Shown here: positions 45,647-54,258 of the stretch, one piece after another | How positions within the stretch are numbered: the stretch's first letter is position 1 | Layout of the letters: each line of letters opens with the position of its first letter | From: Leeuwenhoekiella palythoae | Lineage (GTDB): Bacteria; Bacteroidota; Bacteroidia; Flavobacteriales; Flavobacteriaceae | Direction: 5' to 3' | Length of the DNA stretch: 64,000 bases | NCBI RefSeq assembly: GCF_900130045.1 | Contig: NZ_FQXT01000005.1 | Span: 283,814 to 347,813 of the forward strand | Translations under genes and position numbers: made by a program | The notes under the pieces: model-generated | What the model was told of the DNA's origin: nothing | The model's database searches: none | Seen by the model: the letters and a program-made list of their open reading frames with translations, nothing else

Positions 45647-46933
45647 TTAATCGCTTTCTATGACGCGTACTTGCACCAGCTCGATCTTAGTGTTTGAAGT
45701 TTGTATGATATGAAATTGGTAGCCTTCTATATCCACCACGTCATTCTCTTCTGGAATTCCTTCGGTATGGTTAACAATGAGTCCGCCCAAGGTCTCATAA
45801 TTTTCATCTTCGGGTAGCTCTAACTTATAAGCCTCATTGATATAATCAACCTCTAATCGCGCCGAAAATTTATACACACCTTCTGCAACTTCTTCTTCAA
45901 TAAGCACAACGCTATCGTGCTCATCTTCAATCTCTCCAAAAAGCTCTTCTACAATATCCTCAACCGTCATCATCCCACTGGTTCCACCATACTCGTCGAT
46001 CACAACCGCGATACTTTTACGCTTCTTTATAAGAATATTCAGCACATCTTTAACCAGCATGGTTTCGGGCACAAAAATCACCGGACGCAAAATATCGGTT
46101 ATGCTTTTTGGTTTTTTAAACAGCTCAAACGAATGCACGTACCCAACAATATCGTCGATAGACTCCTGATAGATCAATATTTTTGAAAGTCCGGTCTCTG
46201 TAAACATCGCGTTAAGCTCCGAAAGCGATTCTTCTTTTTCTACCGCTACAATTTCGGTACGTGGAATCATCACCTCTCGGGATTTTACTTCGGAAAACTC
46301 CAGCGCATTCTGAAAAATCTGAATTTCAGAATCGAGTTCTTCGTTAGTTTCTACCGACTCAATTTGCTCGGTGATATAATTCCCTAATTCTACTTTTGTA
46401 AACGCGAGTTGCACCTCATCTCCTTCCGTTTTAAAGAATTTTTTTAAAACCTTATCAGAAATCCAAATGATAAAGGAAGAGATAAAACTGAATGCGACAT
46501 AAAAAAGGTACGCCGGTACAGCAAATATTTTCAGCAGGGAATTAGCATAAATCTGAAAGAATACTTTAGGAAGAAATTCGGCAGTAATAAGTACTAAGAG
46601 CGTTGAGATCAACGTTTGCGTCAACAAACTGAATTCTACAAAAAAATCAGTCAGCCACGGGTAACCAAAATTCGCGCCTTCAATCCAAGATTGAAGAATT
46701 CCTCCCATATAATAGGCATACACTACTAGTGCGAGATTATTACCCACCAGCATTGTCGCAATAAACTTTGACGGTTTCTGAGTAAGCTTAGTAAGTACTT
46801 TTGCTATGAGATCGTTTTGCTTTTTTTCAATCTCAATATGAATTTTATTTGAAGAAACATACGCAATCTCCATCCCGGAAAAGAATGCAGACAAAATCAA
46901 GGAAATAATAATTATGAGAATATCAGTCTCCAT
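45647..46933 (-). CDS. hemolysin-family CNNM/CBS-domain membrane protein
   Basis: A protein of 428 residues: a CNNM (DUF21) membrane domain with three to four helices (about 1-175), paired CBS domains (about 205-330; REVMIPRTEIVAVEKEE, IAVVIDEYGGTSGMMTVEDI) and a C-terminal CorC_HlyC domain (about 345-425). Such proteins are linked to magnesium or cobalt efflux. GldE belongs to the same broad family, but here no gldD lies beside it, so the gliding name is not used. Confidence 0.9.
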   Translation of the reverse strand: METDILIIIISLILSAFFSGMEIAYVSSNKIHIEIEKKQNDLIAKVLTKLTQKPSKFIATMLVGNNLALVVYAYYMGGILQSWIEGANFGYPWLTDFFVEFSLLTQTLISTLLVLITAEFLPKVFFQIYANSLLKIFAVPAYLFYVAFSFISSFIIWISDKVLKKFFKTEGDEVQLAFTKVELGNYITEQIESVETNEELDSEIQIFQNALEFSEVKSREVMIPRTEIVAVEKEESLSELNAMFTETGLSKILIYQESIDDIVGYVHSFELFKKPKSITDILRPVIFVPETMLVKDVLNILIKKRKSIAVVIDEYGGTSGMMTVEDIVEELFGEIEDEHDSVVLIEEEVAEGVYKFSARLEVDYINEAYKLELPEDENYETLGGLIVNHTEGIPEENDVVDIEGYQFHIIQTSNTKIELVQVRVIESD

Positions 46934-46936
46934 TGA

Positions 46937-47131
46937 TTAATTCTGATTGCGTTGCTCGTACTTCTTTCTAAACCTACGCTTGAAGAAATACATCCCTATG
47001 GCTACTGCCACAAAAAATAAGAATACATATGCCTTATTAGGCTCTGTACTCCAAATTCTTACGGCTTCAAATAAAAAGAGCGCAGCAAAGAACAGGTAGG
47101 CGTATTCGAAGTATTTAAAGTATTTTGACAT
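46937..47131 (-). CDS. small two-helix membrane protein
   Basis: A protein of 64 residues with two predicted transmembrane helices (about 9-25 and 34-50) and a basic C-terminus (KRRFRKKYEQR). It is tightly packed: 3 bp before the CNNM gene and overlapping lptC by 1 base, which supports it as a real gene. Function is unknown. Confidence 0.8.
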   Translation of the reverse strand: MSKYFKYFEYAYLFFAALFLFEAVRIWSTEPNKAYVFLFFVAVAIGMYFFKRRFRKKYEQRNQN

Positions 47132-47721
47132 TATTGTATGCTGTCGTTAGGTGCCTCAGTTGCAGTTTCACTTACATACATTCGGCTTTGATTATCTAAA
47201 GATATAAAATTTTTAAAGTCTTCACTGCTGTCAAAAAGATCCCCGTTATTATAAGAATCATCAGGAAATTTAATGGTGTAAGGTTTATCTGTAAACACCC
47301 ATTTATTCTTTTGATCCCAAAACAATTGCGAAGCATCAAGTCTGGTAGAATCGCTGGTAATCAACACCACATTTTTTCTAAGATCTATAAGATTGGTACG
47401 TTTATACCGAATCGCATAATCTGAAGTGATGTAGTTCTCCTTTTTATTATCATCTATAAAAGTCACCGCAACCCCTTCTGGGAATTCTTCATACGCTAAG
47501 TCGACCAACCCATACTCGATGATCAACGGAGTTTTTAGCGTAGCCACAACCTTACCAGAATCTGTGTATTTTAACAACACTCCCTCACCTTCTGCCGAAG
47601 GACCTTCTGAGCGCTGATTGAATTTCTGAATCGCTTCAGTGTTGTTTCCGCAGCTAAAAAACAAAGTCACAGCAAATGCTGTGACTAAGTTTAAGATTAT
47701 ATGTCTTGAGTTTTTACTCAC
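47131..47721 (-). CDS. lptC: LPS export periplasmic protein LptC
   Basis: A protein of 196 residues with a lipobox-type signal (VTLFFSCGNNTEA) instead of the plain anchor helix of E. coli LptC. It has the LptC/OstA-like beta fold: VVATLKTPLIIEYG, ITSDYAIRYKRTNLIDLRKNVVLITSDSTRL and LFWDQKNKWVFTDKPY are typical. It bridges LptB2FG and LptA in LPS transport. It starts directly after the TPR gene with no gap. Confidence 0.88.
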   Translation of the reverse strand: MSKNSRHIILNLVTAFAVTLFFSCGNNTEAIQKFNQRSEGPSAEGEGVLLKYTDSGKVVATLKTPLIIEYGLVDLAYEEFPEGVAVTFIDDNKKENYITSDYAIRYKRTNLIDLRKNVVLITSDSTRLDASQLFWDQKNKWVFTDKPYTIKFPDDSYNNGDLFDSSEDFKNFISLDNQSRMYVSETATEAPNDSIQ

Positions 47722-49098
47722 TTATAGACTAGGTACGGTTACACTACCGCCTACCCAACAGCTGAATGAAATACGTTGTCCTGCATTTCCTTCACTAAAG
47801 ATCATCTCTCTTGTAGGAGCAAGACCTCTGTAAGCAGCTGCAGTTTTATTAGCTGTATCTGCTAATGAAGGATCAATACGTCCTGCACGTGCAGCCATAT
47901 CTGCAGCTAACCAATAGATCGCTAATTTCTCAAAACGTGTGTTACCACAGTTGTTGGCACTTTTAGCGTACATATCTGCAATTCTTAAGTACACAATACC
48001 CATAGAAGGCTGAGCCGCTACCGCTTTCTGGTAGTATCCGCGAGCTCTACTATAGCTTGCTTTACCTCTAAAGTTTTCTGCAAGTCTGTAATATACTTTA
48101 GCTTTTTCAGCAGGATCATCTTGACGCTCTGCAGACTCCTCGTAGTATTGAAGTGCTTTTGCATCTTCACCACGCTGCTCAGCAAGACGACCTAAGTAGT
48201 ATGAAGTTTTAGCTGAAGGCTCTAAAGTGTTTAACTGCTCAACAAGAGTAACAAATAATTCACTATCTGTACATTCTTTTGAGATCAAACGACCTGCTGC
48301 ACCTCTTACCCAAGCAACATCATTTTTCTTAGCTTCATAATCTGCTTCATAAAAAGGAATCAAACGATCACAGTCTGCAAGCACTCCTAATTTCTGGTTA
48401 ATACCAGCAGCAATTTTAGAATAGTTTGAAAGGTTTACTTCTGCAATTTGCTCCACTCTTTTCTCTTGTGAAGTTAACGCAGTACCTGCTTCATTTTTCT
48501 CTAAAATCTTCTGAAGACGCTCTGCATAATCATTCTGAACATCTGTGATCTTAGTTTGTAATGCATCGTAAAGATCAAATACTTCTTGTAATTCAATTTT
48601 GCCTGCTTCTTGTAATTCAACAGCTAAGTTGAAATACACATAAAGTCCTTTAGCATTGTTGAAAGTCTCTTTATCAGTCTCCCAAGCCTCGTTAAACATT
48701 GCATATTGCTCTTCAGCAGTACCAATGTTATTCTCATTCATTACGAGTGCAACATCAGCAATATCATCACCTTCTTTTGCTTTGCTTGCAAAATGTGTTT
48801 TTTTCTCTTTATATAATTTCTTTAAATCAGCAAGAAATGCTTTCTGCTCTGCACCGGTAGAATTCTCGATTTTATGGTGAAGAATACGCTCTCCATATTG
48901 ATAAAGTGCATAAGAAGTGGTTGGGCAATCTTTACGCAATTTCATGAAAGGCTCATAAGCCGCATCATAGTTTTTAACTTTTGCGTGTTCTGAAAAAATA
49001 GACATTGTGGTAATGCATTCTTCGGTTGCTTGAGCGCTCACGAAGTTTACAGCTCCCACAAGGGCTATAAAAAGTAATGTCAGTTTAGTTTTCATCAT
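47722..49098 (-). CDS. secreted tetratricopeptide-repeat protein
   Basis: About 459 residues from the ATG at 49098, chosen because it gives a clean signal peptide (LLFIALVGAVNFVSAQ). A longer frame to 49191 overlaps the porin gene and would bury the signal. The mature protein is almost all helical, with TPR units clearest around residues 290-400 (ALQYYEESAERQ, YYRLAENFRGKASYSRARGYYQKAV). Probably a periplasmic scaffold or assembly factor. It lies between an outer-membrane protein and LptC. Confidence 0.8.
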   Translation of the reverse strand: MMKTKLTLLFIALVGAVNFVSAQATEECITTMSIFSEHAKVKNYDAAYEPFMKLRKDCPTTSYALYQYGERILHHKIENSTGAEQKAFLADLKKLYKEKKTHFASKAKEGDDIADVALVMNENNIGTAEEQYAMFNEAWETDKETFNNAKGLYVYFNLAVELQEAGKIELQEVFDLYDALQTKITDVQNDYAERLQKILEKNEAGTALTSQEKRVEQIAEVNLSNYSKIAAGINQKLGVLADCDRLIPFYEADYEAKKNDVAWVRGAAGRLISKECTDSELFVTLVEQLNTLEPSAKTSYYLGRLAEQRGEDAKALQYYEESAERQDDPAEKAKVYYRLAENFRGKASYSRARGYYQKAVAAQPSMGIVYLRIADMYAKSANNCGNTRFEKLAIYWLAADMAARAGRIDPSLADTANKTAAAYRGLAPTREMIFSEGNAGQRISFSCWVGGSVTVPSL

Positions 49099-49129
49099 TG
49101 TAAGGTTTAAAAAAGCAATATTAAGAATT

Positions 49130-50386
49130 TTAGTTGTATTTGTTAGGAACAAACCACGGTCTAAGCGGGTTAAGCGATAAACTAAGACCAACTTTAAAAA
49201 AATCTTCTTTTACGAGACCGGCGGTTGTTGTTCCGCGTTGCCCATACTCAAAAGTGATGTTGGCATTACTGAATCCTCTTCCTAACGGTAACCCAAGTCC
49301 AAAAGATATGCCAAACTCATCAATAGACTGATTTTCTATTAATAATCCTGATTCTTCATAGCGCGCACCCACTCTATAGGTCACTCTATTCCAATAACTT
49401 GTAAGTGAATTATAATCAGGAACTAAATAACCTCCCAATCGATATTTAAATGAATCGTCATAAGAAGCATTTGCAATATTAAATGCTCTATTGGTCATTT
49501 TACTCGTTTCAGAAAACTCAATTTGACCACCGGCAAACCACTTATTTACTTGACCTGTACCTAAACCAAACGAGTATGTATTTGGATTAATAAACTCGGT
49601 ATCTCCTACCGGGATATCCTGAGAATCCACCACGCCTATAACTGCATTATCTAAGCGCGAATAAATTACAGATTCTAAAGCACGCTCATTTTCCAGCGTA
49701 AGGGTGGTTTCCGGCTGAAAGCTCGCAGAAGTAAAAATTTTATAATCTCTGGTCAGTGTTGTTTCAAACTGAGCGCCTAGGTTATAGGTAAACCCGCTTA
49801 CATCAGACTCATTGATTTCGCGCACGCTATATTGCTGATCAACGTTAGCTTGAATACTCTCGTTTTTAATGCTTCCAAAATTATAGCTTCCTTCTGCACC
49901 AATTCTAAAGCCTTTAAACAACTCAACACCCGCAGCTAAATAAGCGCGATTGACTCCGCCTCTCCCGGTATATTGTGAGAGCGCTTCATCATCACCTTCA
50001 AAAATTTCATAATCAACAGAAGTTTCAGGGATCAGACCGAAGCCAACACCCACTCTTTTTGACACAGGAAAAGCTAAAGATAAATAGTCTATGGTAGTAG
50101 AAGTGGTAGAACCTGTTTGATTATCAGATTCTAGATTTACTTCCCGATGACTTCCGGCAATGGTAAAGTTTGTGAGCTTAAGTGCGCCATATCCGGCAGG
50201 GTTTCTAAAGTTAGTATGTATACTATCTCCTAATATACTTAACCCTCCCATCGCTTGATTTTCTATTGACCCCTTAAAATTAGAGAGCCCCAAGCCATAA
50301 AATGAATACGGTGATGAATTTCCTTCCTGAGCAAATGCAGAAGTTGTGATGGTAATTAAAACAACTACTAATATTCTTTTTATCAT
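49130..50386 (-). CDS. outer-membrane beta-barrel protein (porin/FadL-like)
   Basis: A protein of 418 residues with a signal peptide (LVVVLITITTSAFAQ). The mature start SSPYSFYGLGLSNFKGS, the MGGLSILGDSIHTNFRNPAGYG segment and many amphipathic beta strands fit the OmpP1/FadL-like barrel proteins of Bacteroidota. What it carries is unknown. It shares one base with the end of coaX (TAATG), so the two are translationally coupled. Confidence 0.78.
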   Translation of the reverse strand: MIKRILVVVLITITTSAFAQEGNSSPYSFYGLGLSNFKGSIENQAMGGLSILGDSIHTNFRNPAGYGALKLTNFTIAGSHREVNLESDNQTGSTTSTTIDYLSLAFPVSKRVGVGFGLIPETSVDYEIFEGDDEALSQYTGRGGVNRAYLAAGVELFKGFRIGAEGSYNFGSIKNESIQANVDQQYSVREINESDVSGFTYNLGAQFETTLTRDYKIFTSASFQPETTLTLENERALESVIYSRLDNAVIGVVDSQDIPVGDTEFINPNTYSFGLGTGQVNKWFAGGQIEFSETSKMTNRAFNIANASYDDSFKYRLGGYLVPDYNSLTSYWNRVTYRVGARYEESGLLIENQSIDEFGISFGLGLPLGRGFSNANITFEYGQRGTTTAGLVKEDFFKVGLSLSLNPLRPWFVPNKYN

Positions 50387-51117
50387 TAATCTCTATTAAA
50401 TTCTATTATATAATTCAGTCCTTCCAGGAGAAAATTAGAATGCGCAAAGATGCCATTTTTTAACCTACTAGACAAAAATAGCCCATCCCCTCCTGTTAAA
50501 ATAATCGTTAATTGCTTATAATTTAATTGATACCAACGCATTACACCTTCTATTTCGGCAATCAATCCATTAATCACACCAGATTGCATGGCACTTTCTG
50601 TATTCTTGCCAATCACCGGAACCTCTGCCTCAGGATAAGCCACAAGCGGCAAACCTGCCGTAAACTCATGCATCGCTTTAAAACGCATGTGCAACCCCGG
50701 AGCGATTGCACCTCCCTGATAAACATCATAAGCATCTTTAAAATCGTACGTCACACACGTACCTGCATCAATAACCAAAACATGGTTTCCTGAATACAAC
50801 TTTTGAGCAGCAGCCACCAGAGCGATACGATCAACACCTAGTGTTTGTGGTGTCTCATAATCGTTTGCAAACGGCAGCGGTGTCTGTGACGATAAAACCT
50901 CAATTGAAAGACCTGCTTTTTTTACAAACGTGACAAAATCTTTTGAATTGCCCGTAGCACAAAGCATTGCTTTATCAATGACATAGGTTTCTTGTAATTC
51001 AACCAGCTTTGTCTTAGCATCAGACACGCTTCCTGCCCAGGTTAGTTTTAACTCTGAATTTTGAAATACGCCATATTTTACGCGAGTATTTCCAAAATCT
51101 ATAGCAAGATTGATCAT
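50386..51117 (-). CDS. coaX: type III pantothenate kinase
   Basis: A protein of 243 residues, the first enzyme of coenzyme A synthesis. It has the ASKHA fold with the N-terminal phosphate motif AIDFGNTRVKYGVF, the central DRIALVAAAQKLY and IDAGTCVTYDF blocks, GGAIAPGLHMRFKAMHEFTAGLP, and a late ILTGGDG. It heads the minus-strand run down to 43418. Confidence 0.96.
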   Translation of the reverse strand: MINLAIDFGNTRVKYGVFQNSELKLTWAGSVSDAKTKLVELQETYVIDKAMLCATGNSKDFVTFVKKAGLSIEVLSSQTPLPFANDYETPQTLGVDRIALVAAAQKLYSGNHVLVIDAGTCVTYDFKDAYDVYQGGAIAPGLHMRFKAMHEFTAGLPLVAYPEAEVPVIGKNTESAMQSGVINGLIAEIEGVMRWYQLNYKQLTIILTGGDGLFLSSRLKNGIFAHSNFLLEGLNYIIEFNRD

Positions 51118-51217
51118 AAGTCAATTTTTTTTGGTAAAAATACAAATACCTAATACCTCGCAATCATATAATTAGAAAAAGGAATAAAAATTATTAGCAG
51201 ATTTTTTCATTTAACTG

Positions 51218-51248
51218 TTGTGCAATCTAAAAATTGATTTTATATTTG
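51218..51248 (+). promoter_or_regulatory. tRNA-Phe promoter
   Basis: TATATTTG (51241-51248) matches TAnnTTTG exactly, and a TTG (51218-51220) lies 20 bases upstream. The tRNA begins 15 bases further on. This seems to be the only promoter available to the GIY-YIG gene as well. Confidence 0.7.
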
Positions 51249-51263
51249 CAGCCGCTTTGGCGA

Positions 51264-51378
<115 letters not shown>

Positions 51379-51386
51379 AGATCAAA

Positions 51387-51671
51387 ATGAAACACTATTT
51401 ATACATCATTTATTCAAAGGATCTAGATAAGTTCTATACCGGTGAAACATCAAATATTCAAGAGCGCATAATTATACACAACAACCACGCAATTAAAACT
51501 GCTTATACAAAAGCTGCGAGTGACTGGAAACTAATGCTATCTTTTCCTTGTAAGGACAGAACCGAAGCTTTATTTCTTGAACGCTTTATAAAACGCATGA
51601 AGAGTAAGAAATTTATTCAGAAAATAATTGATGATCCCTATTTGCTGTTTAATATTTTAAATAAAAAGTAA
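51387..51671 (+). CDS. small GIY-YIG nuclease
   Basis: A protein of 94 residues that is almost only the GIY-YIG nuclease domain. It has YIIY (6-9), YTG (17-19), the catalytic Arg27 in IQERI with His31, and the metal Glu65 in ALFLERFIKR. It is like the stand-alone UvrC-N-terminal/YhbQ-type proteins common in Bacteroidota. There is no room for its own promoter: the ATG is 12 bases after the tRNA terminator. The stop codon directly abuts the second copy of the tRNA 3' end, so the gene fills exactly the space between two direct repeats. This suggests a self-propagating element or domesticated nuclease; function is unproven. Confidence 0.88.
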   Translation: MKHYLYIIYSKDLDKFYTGETSNIQERIIIHNNHAIKTAYTKAASDWKLMLSFPCKDRTEALFLERFIKRMKSKKFIQKIIDDPYLLFNILNKK

Positions 51672-51680
51672 CCCTGGTTC

Positions 51681-51696
51681 CCCCGAAGCATCGGGG
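51681..51696 (+). repeat. GC-rich hairpin inside the tRNA fragment
   Basis: The sequence CCCCGA-AGCA-TCGGGG forms a 6-bp stem with a 4-base loop. It takes the place of GATTC in the tRNA T-loop. Its right arm (ATCGGG) resembles the palindrome at 57449-57466. Confidence 0.75.
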
Positions 51697-51714
51697 CTGG
51701 AGGTACCACAAATT

Positions 51715-51746
51715 AAACCCTGAAACAAATGTTTCAGGGTTTTTTG
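51715..51746 (+). terminator. terminator after the GIY-YIG gene (copy of the tRNA-Phe terminator)
   Basis: The same 13-bp stem as at 51343 with loop AA instead of CT, followed by T residues. The stem bases are unchanged between the two copies. Confidence 0.9.
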
Positions 51747-51877
51747 TTTTTATCCCATACCACTTGCTGCGCCAATAAAAATTCTAAAGTTTCGTTTTAA
51801 CTACATATTATCATTTAGCTGTATTCGCGCTTAATTTGTAAAGTGTATCTTAGGCTTATAACTGTTGAATAACACTC

Positions 51878-52720
51878 ATGACGCAACTCACTAAAACAGA
51901 TAAAATTTCGCTAGAAGACCTAGCCCTCATCAAAAAATCCCGCAAAGACCTTGATGAGATTTCCTTTTTGATGCGCGCGCTCAATACCATTGGCACGCCC
52001 ATAGATTCAGGATTAGAGCTTTTACCAAAAAATCTTCAGAATAAGGTTAGTGATACGATTCAAAAAGCATTACAGTTAGCTGTAAAAGCCAATTTAAAAA
52101 CGCTAAAACCCGAAAAGCGCAGCCTGCCTTCTTCTAATTTAACCTATAAACTCGCCACCGGAATTTCCGGAGCTACAGGTGGATTTTTTGGTGTGGCGGG
52201 TTTTACAGCAGATTTATTATTCTCTACTAAGTTTATGATGCGCTCCATAATGGATATCGCCCGAAGTCAAGGTGAAGATATTCATAGTATCGATACCCAA
52301 CTAGCCTGTTTACAAGTCTTCGCGCTAGGCGGAACTTCTGAACACGATGACGAACTCGACACCAGCTATTATGCGACTCGAGCCGCACTACACACCACGA
52401 TGAATCAAGCCAGCGCTTATATTGCCGAAAATGGCACTAAAAAGATCATAGAAACGATCACTGCTCAAACTGCAGCTCCTATTGCAAAACTCATTAACCA
52501 GGTGGCGGCGCGTTTTAGTGTACAAGTAGGTGAAAAATTTGCCGCTCAGGCCATCCCTGTTATTGGGGCTGCCGCTGGCGCTTCAATCAATGTTTTATTC
52601 ATCTCGCATTTTCAGAAAATGGCTACTGCACATTTTACGTTGAGACGCTTAGAACGTAAATACTCTAAAGCCCTCATTCAAGAAACCTATGAAAACCTGA
52701 ATTTAAATCAAATAGCTTAG
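51878..52720 (+). CDS. EcsC-family protein
   Basis: A protein of 280 residues. The EcsC domain covers most of it, with a glycine-rich hydrophobic stretch around 95-115 (ATGISGATGGFFGVAGFTADL) and another near 228-250 (AIPVIGAAAGASINVLFI) that may touch membranes. In Bacillus the name comes from an ABC-transporter operon, but the biochemical role of EcsC is not known. It stands alone between the tRNA element and the efflux operon. Confidence 0.8.
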   Translation: MTQLTKTDKISLEDLALIKKSRKDLDEISFLMRALNTIGTPIDSGLELLPKNLQNKVSDTIQKALQLAVKANLKTLKPEKRSLPSSNLTYKLATGISGATGGFFGVAGFTADLLFSTKFMMRSIMDIARSQGEDIHSIDTQLACLQVFALGGTSEHDDELDTSYYATRAALHTTMNQASAYIAENGTKKIIETITAQTAAPIAKLINQVAARFSVQVGEKFAAQAIPVIGAAAGASINVLFISHFQKMATAHFTLRRLERKYSKALIQETYENLNLNQIA

Positions 52721-52895
52721 CACTAATTTTACAACCCAGGCATACTCTGTTTTTACATAATTCTTCAGTTAACTAAAAAATAACTTCTATAAAACAACGG
52801 GATTCGTCTAGAGAATCGCGCTCAACTTCTATTACGTAGTGTAAAACTGCTTTAAACTCAGGTATTTTGGACTATCATTTTTAATGAATAGCCAA

Positions 52896-54254
52896 ATGAA
52901 AAAATACCTCATCATACTAATTGTATTGTTTCCGCTGCTATCAAGAGCTCAAGAAAAGCTTGAAGCAATTCAGCAGAAACTTACCGAAACAGATCCTGAT
53001 CAAGTTACCTGGTCATTGCAAGACTGTATCGATTATGCTGCTCTGAACAACCTTACGGTTCTAGACGCCCAATTAGATGCAAGCAGTGCCGCGGTAAACT
53101 ACAAGCAATCAAAACAACAACGATTACCCGATCTTACCGGTAGCGCATCTGAATCTTACAGTCGCGGTTACAGCATTGACCCCATTACCAGCAACTATGT
53201 AAATCAGGATATCTTTAGCACAAGCACCTCTTTAAATACTTCAATCACATTATTTCAAGGTTCACAACTGAATAATCAAATAGATCAAAACGCCCTGTTG
53301 CTTGATCAAAGTGCGCTCTTTATTGAGGAAGCTAAAAACAATATCACGTTAAGTCTTACCGAAGCCTATCTTCAAGCCTTATACTATAAAGAAGCAATTG
53401 CAGTTGCACAAAATACATTAACAGGTTCACAACAAGAATCAAAAATTGCTAAGTCACGTTATGATGCGGGAGCAATCGCTAAAAAAGATTATTCTGATGC
53501 TTTATCTCAGGAAGCATCTAATAATTACGAATTGATTCAAGCTCAAAACAGTTATGAAGCTCAATTGCTGCTGTTACGACAATTGCTAGAACTTGAGCCT
53601 GAGACCAACTTTGATATCGTTGATCCTGATATTGATTATAACGGCAGCACACTGCTGCTAAACAAAGTAGACGTCTATCACAATGCTTTGAATACCCTTC
53701 CGGAAATTGCCGCTAGCAAACTAGACATTGACATTTCAGAAAAAGATCTTGAGATCGCAAAAGGCGCCTATCTCCCAACACTATCCTTAACAGGTAGTTT
53801 AGGTAGTGGATATACCAGCATACAGGATATGAGTTTTACAGATCAGTTTGATATTAATTTCAACCAGCGTCTGGGACTTTCTTTAAGTGTGCCCATATTT
53901 AATAGAGGTCAGACTAAAGCCAACGTACAAAACGCCAAAATCAATATTGAAAAAGCAAACATCGCCCTGCGTACTCAAGAAAAAGAACTTTATAATAAAG
54001 TAGAGACCGCGTGGAGAAATGCCCGCTCTTCTCAAGAACAGTTAATCGCCGCTGAGGCTGCCCGAAATGCAGCAAAAGACTCTTACGAACTTGCTCAAAA
54101 ACAATATGAAGTAGGCGCCATCAATACCACAGATTTGGTGCTTACCCAGAACACATACAGCAATGCTGAGCAAAATTACATTCAGGCAAAATACCTAGGA
54201 ATCCTTTATGCGCAGCTGCTTCAATTTTATCAAGGAAACGAAATCAAACTTTAA
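52896..54254 (+). CDS. TolC-family outer-membrane efflux channel
   Basis: About 452 residues from the ATG at 52896, which gives a clean signal peptide (KKYLIILIVLFPLLSRAQ). An ATG at 52884 would add four residues (MNSQ). It has two OEP repeats with long helices (LDASSAAVNYKQSKQQRLPDL, NTLTGSQQESKIAKSRYDAG, later ARNAAKDSYELAQKQYEVGAI), as in TolC trimers. First gene of a type I/MacAB tripartite pump: adaptor 4 bp later, then ATPase and permease. Confidence 0.92.
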   Translation: MKKYLIILIVLFPLLSRAQEKLEAIQQKLTETDPDQVTWSLQDCIDYAALNNLTVLDAQLDASSAAVNYKQSKQQRLPDLTGSASESYSRGYSIDPITSNYVNQDIFSTSTSLNTSITLFQGSQLNNQIDQNALLLDQSALFIEEAKNNITLSLTEAYLQALYYKEAIAVAQNTLTGSQQESKIAKSRYDAGAIAKKDYSDALSQEASNNYELIQAQNSYEAQLLLLRQLLELEPETNFDIVDPDIDYNGSTLLLNKVDVYHNALNTLPEIAASKLDIDISEKDLEIAKGAYLPTLSLTGSLGSGYTSIQDMSFTDQFDINFNQRLGLSLSVPIFNRGQTKANVQNAKINIEKANIALRTQEKELYNKVETAWRNARSSQEQLIAAEAARNAAKDSYELAQKQYEVGAINTTDLVLTQNTYSNAEQNYIQAKYLGILYAQLLQFYQGNEIKL

Positions 54255-54258
54255 TTAG

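Larger units (their letters stand above)
51672..51750 (+). repeat. direct repeat, right copy: tRNA-Phe 3' fragment with T-loop replaced by a hairpin, plus terminator
   Basis: This begins CCCTGGTTC, as in the tRNA T arm, then has CCCCGAAGCATCGGGG in place of GATTC, then 54 bases matching the tRNA 3' end and terminator (52 identical). It lacks the 5' two-thirds of a tRNA and a T-loop, so it cannot be a working tRNA. It starts at the base after the GIY-YIG stop codon. Confidence 0.9.

Noticed and set aside
45647..46933. Naming the CNNM/CBS protein GldE
   Set aside because: GldE belongs to this wide family but is typically beside gldD; no gliding gene is near, and the neighbours are LPS and folding genes.
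51672..51709. Second tRNA gene after the GIY-YIG gene
   Set aside because: Only the 3' third is present and the T-loop is replaced by a hairpin, so no cloverleaf can form.
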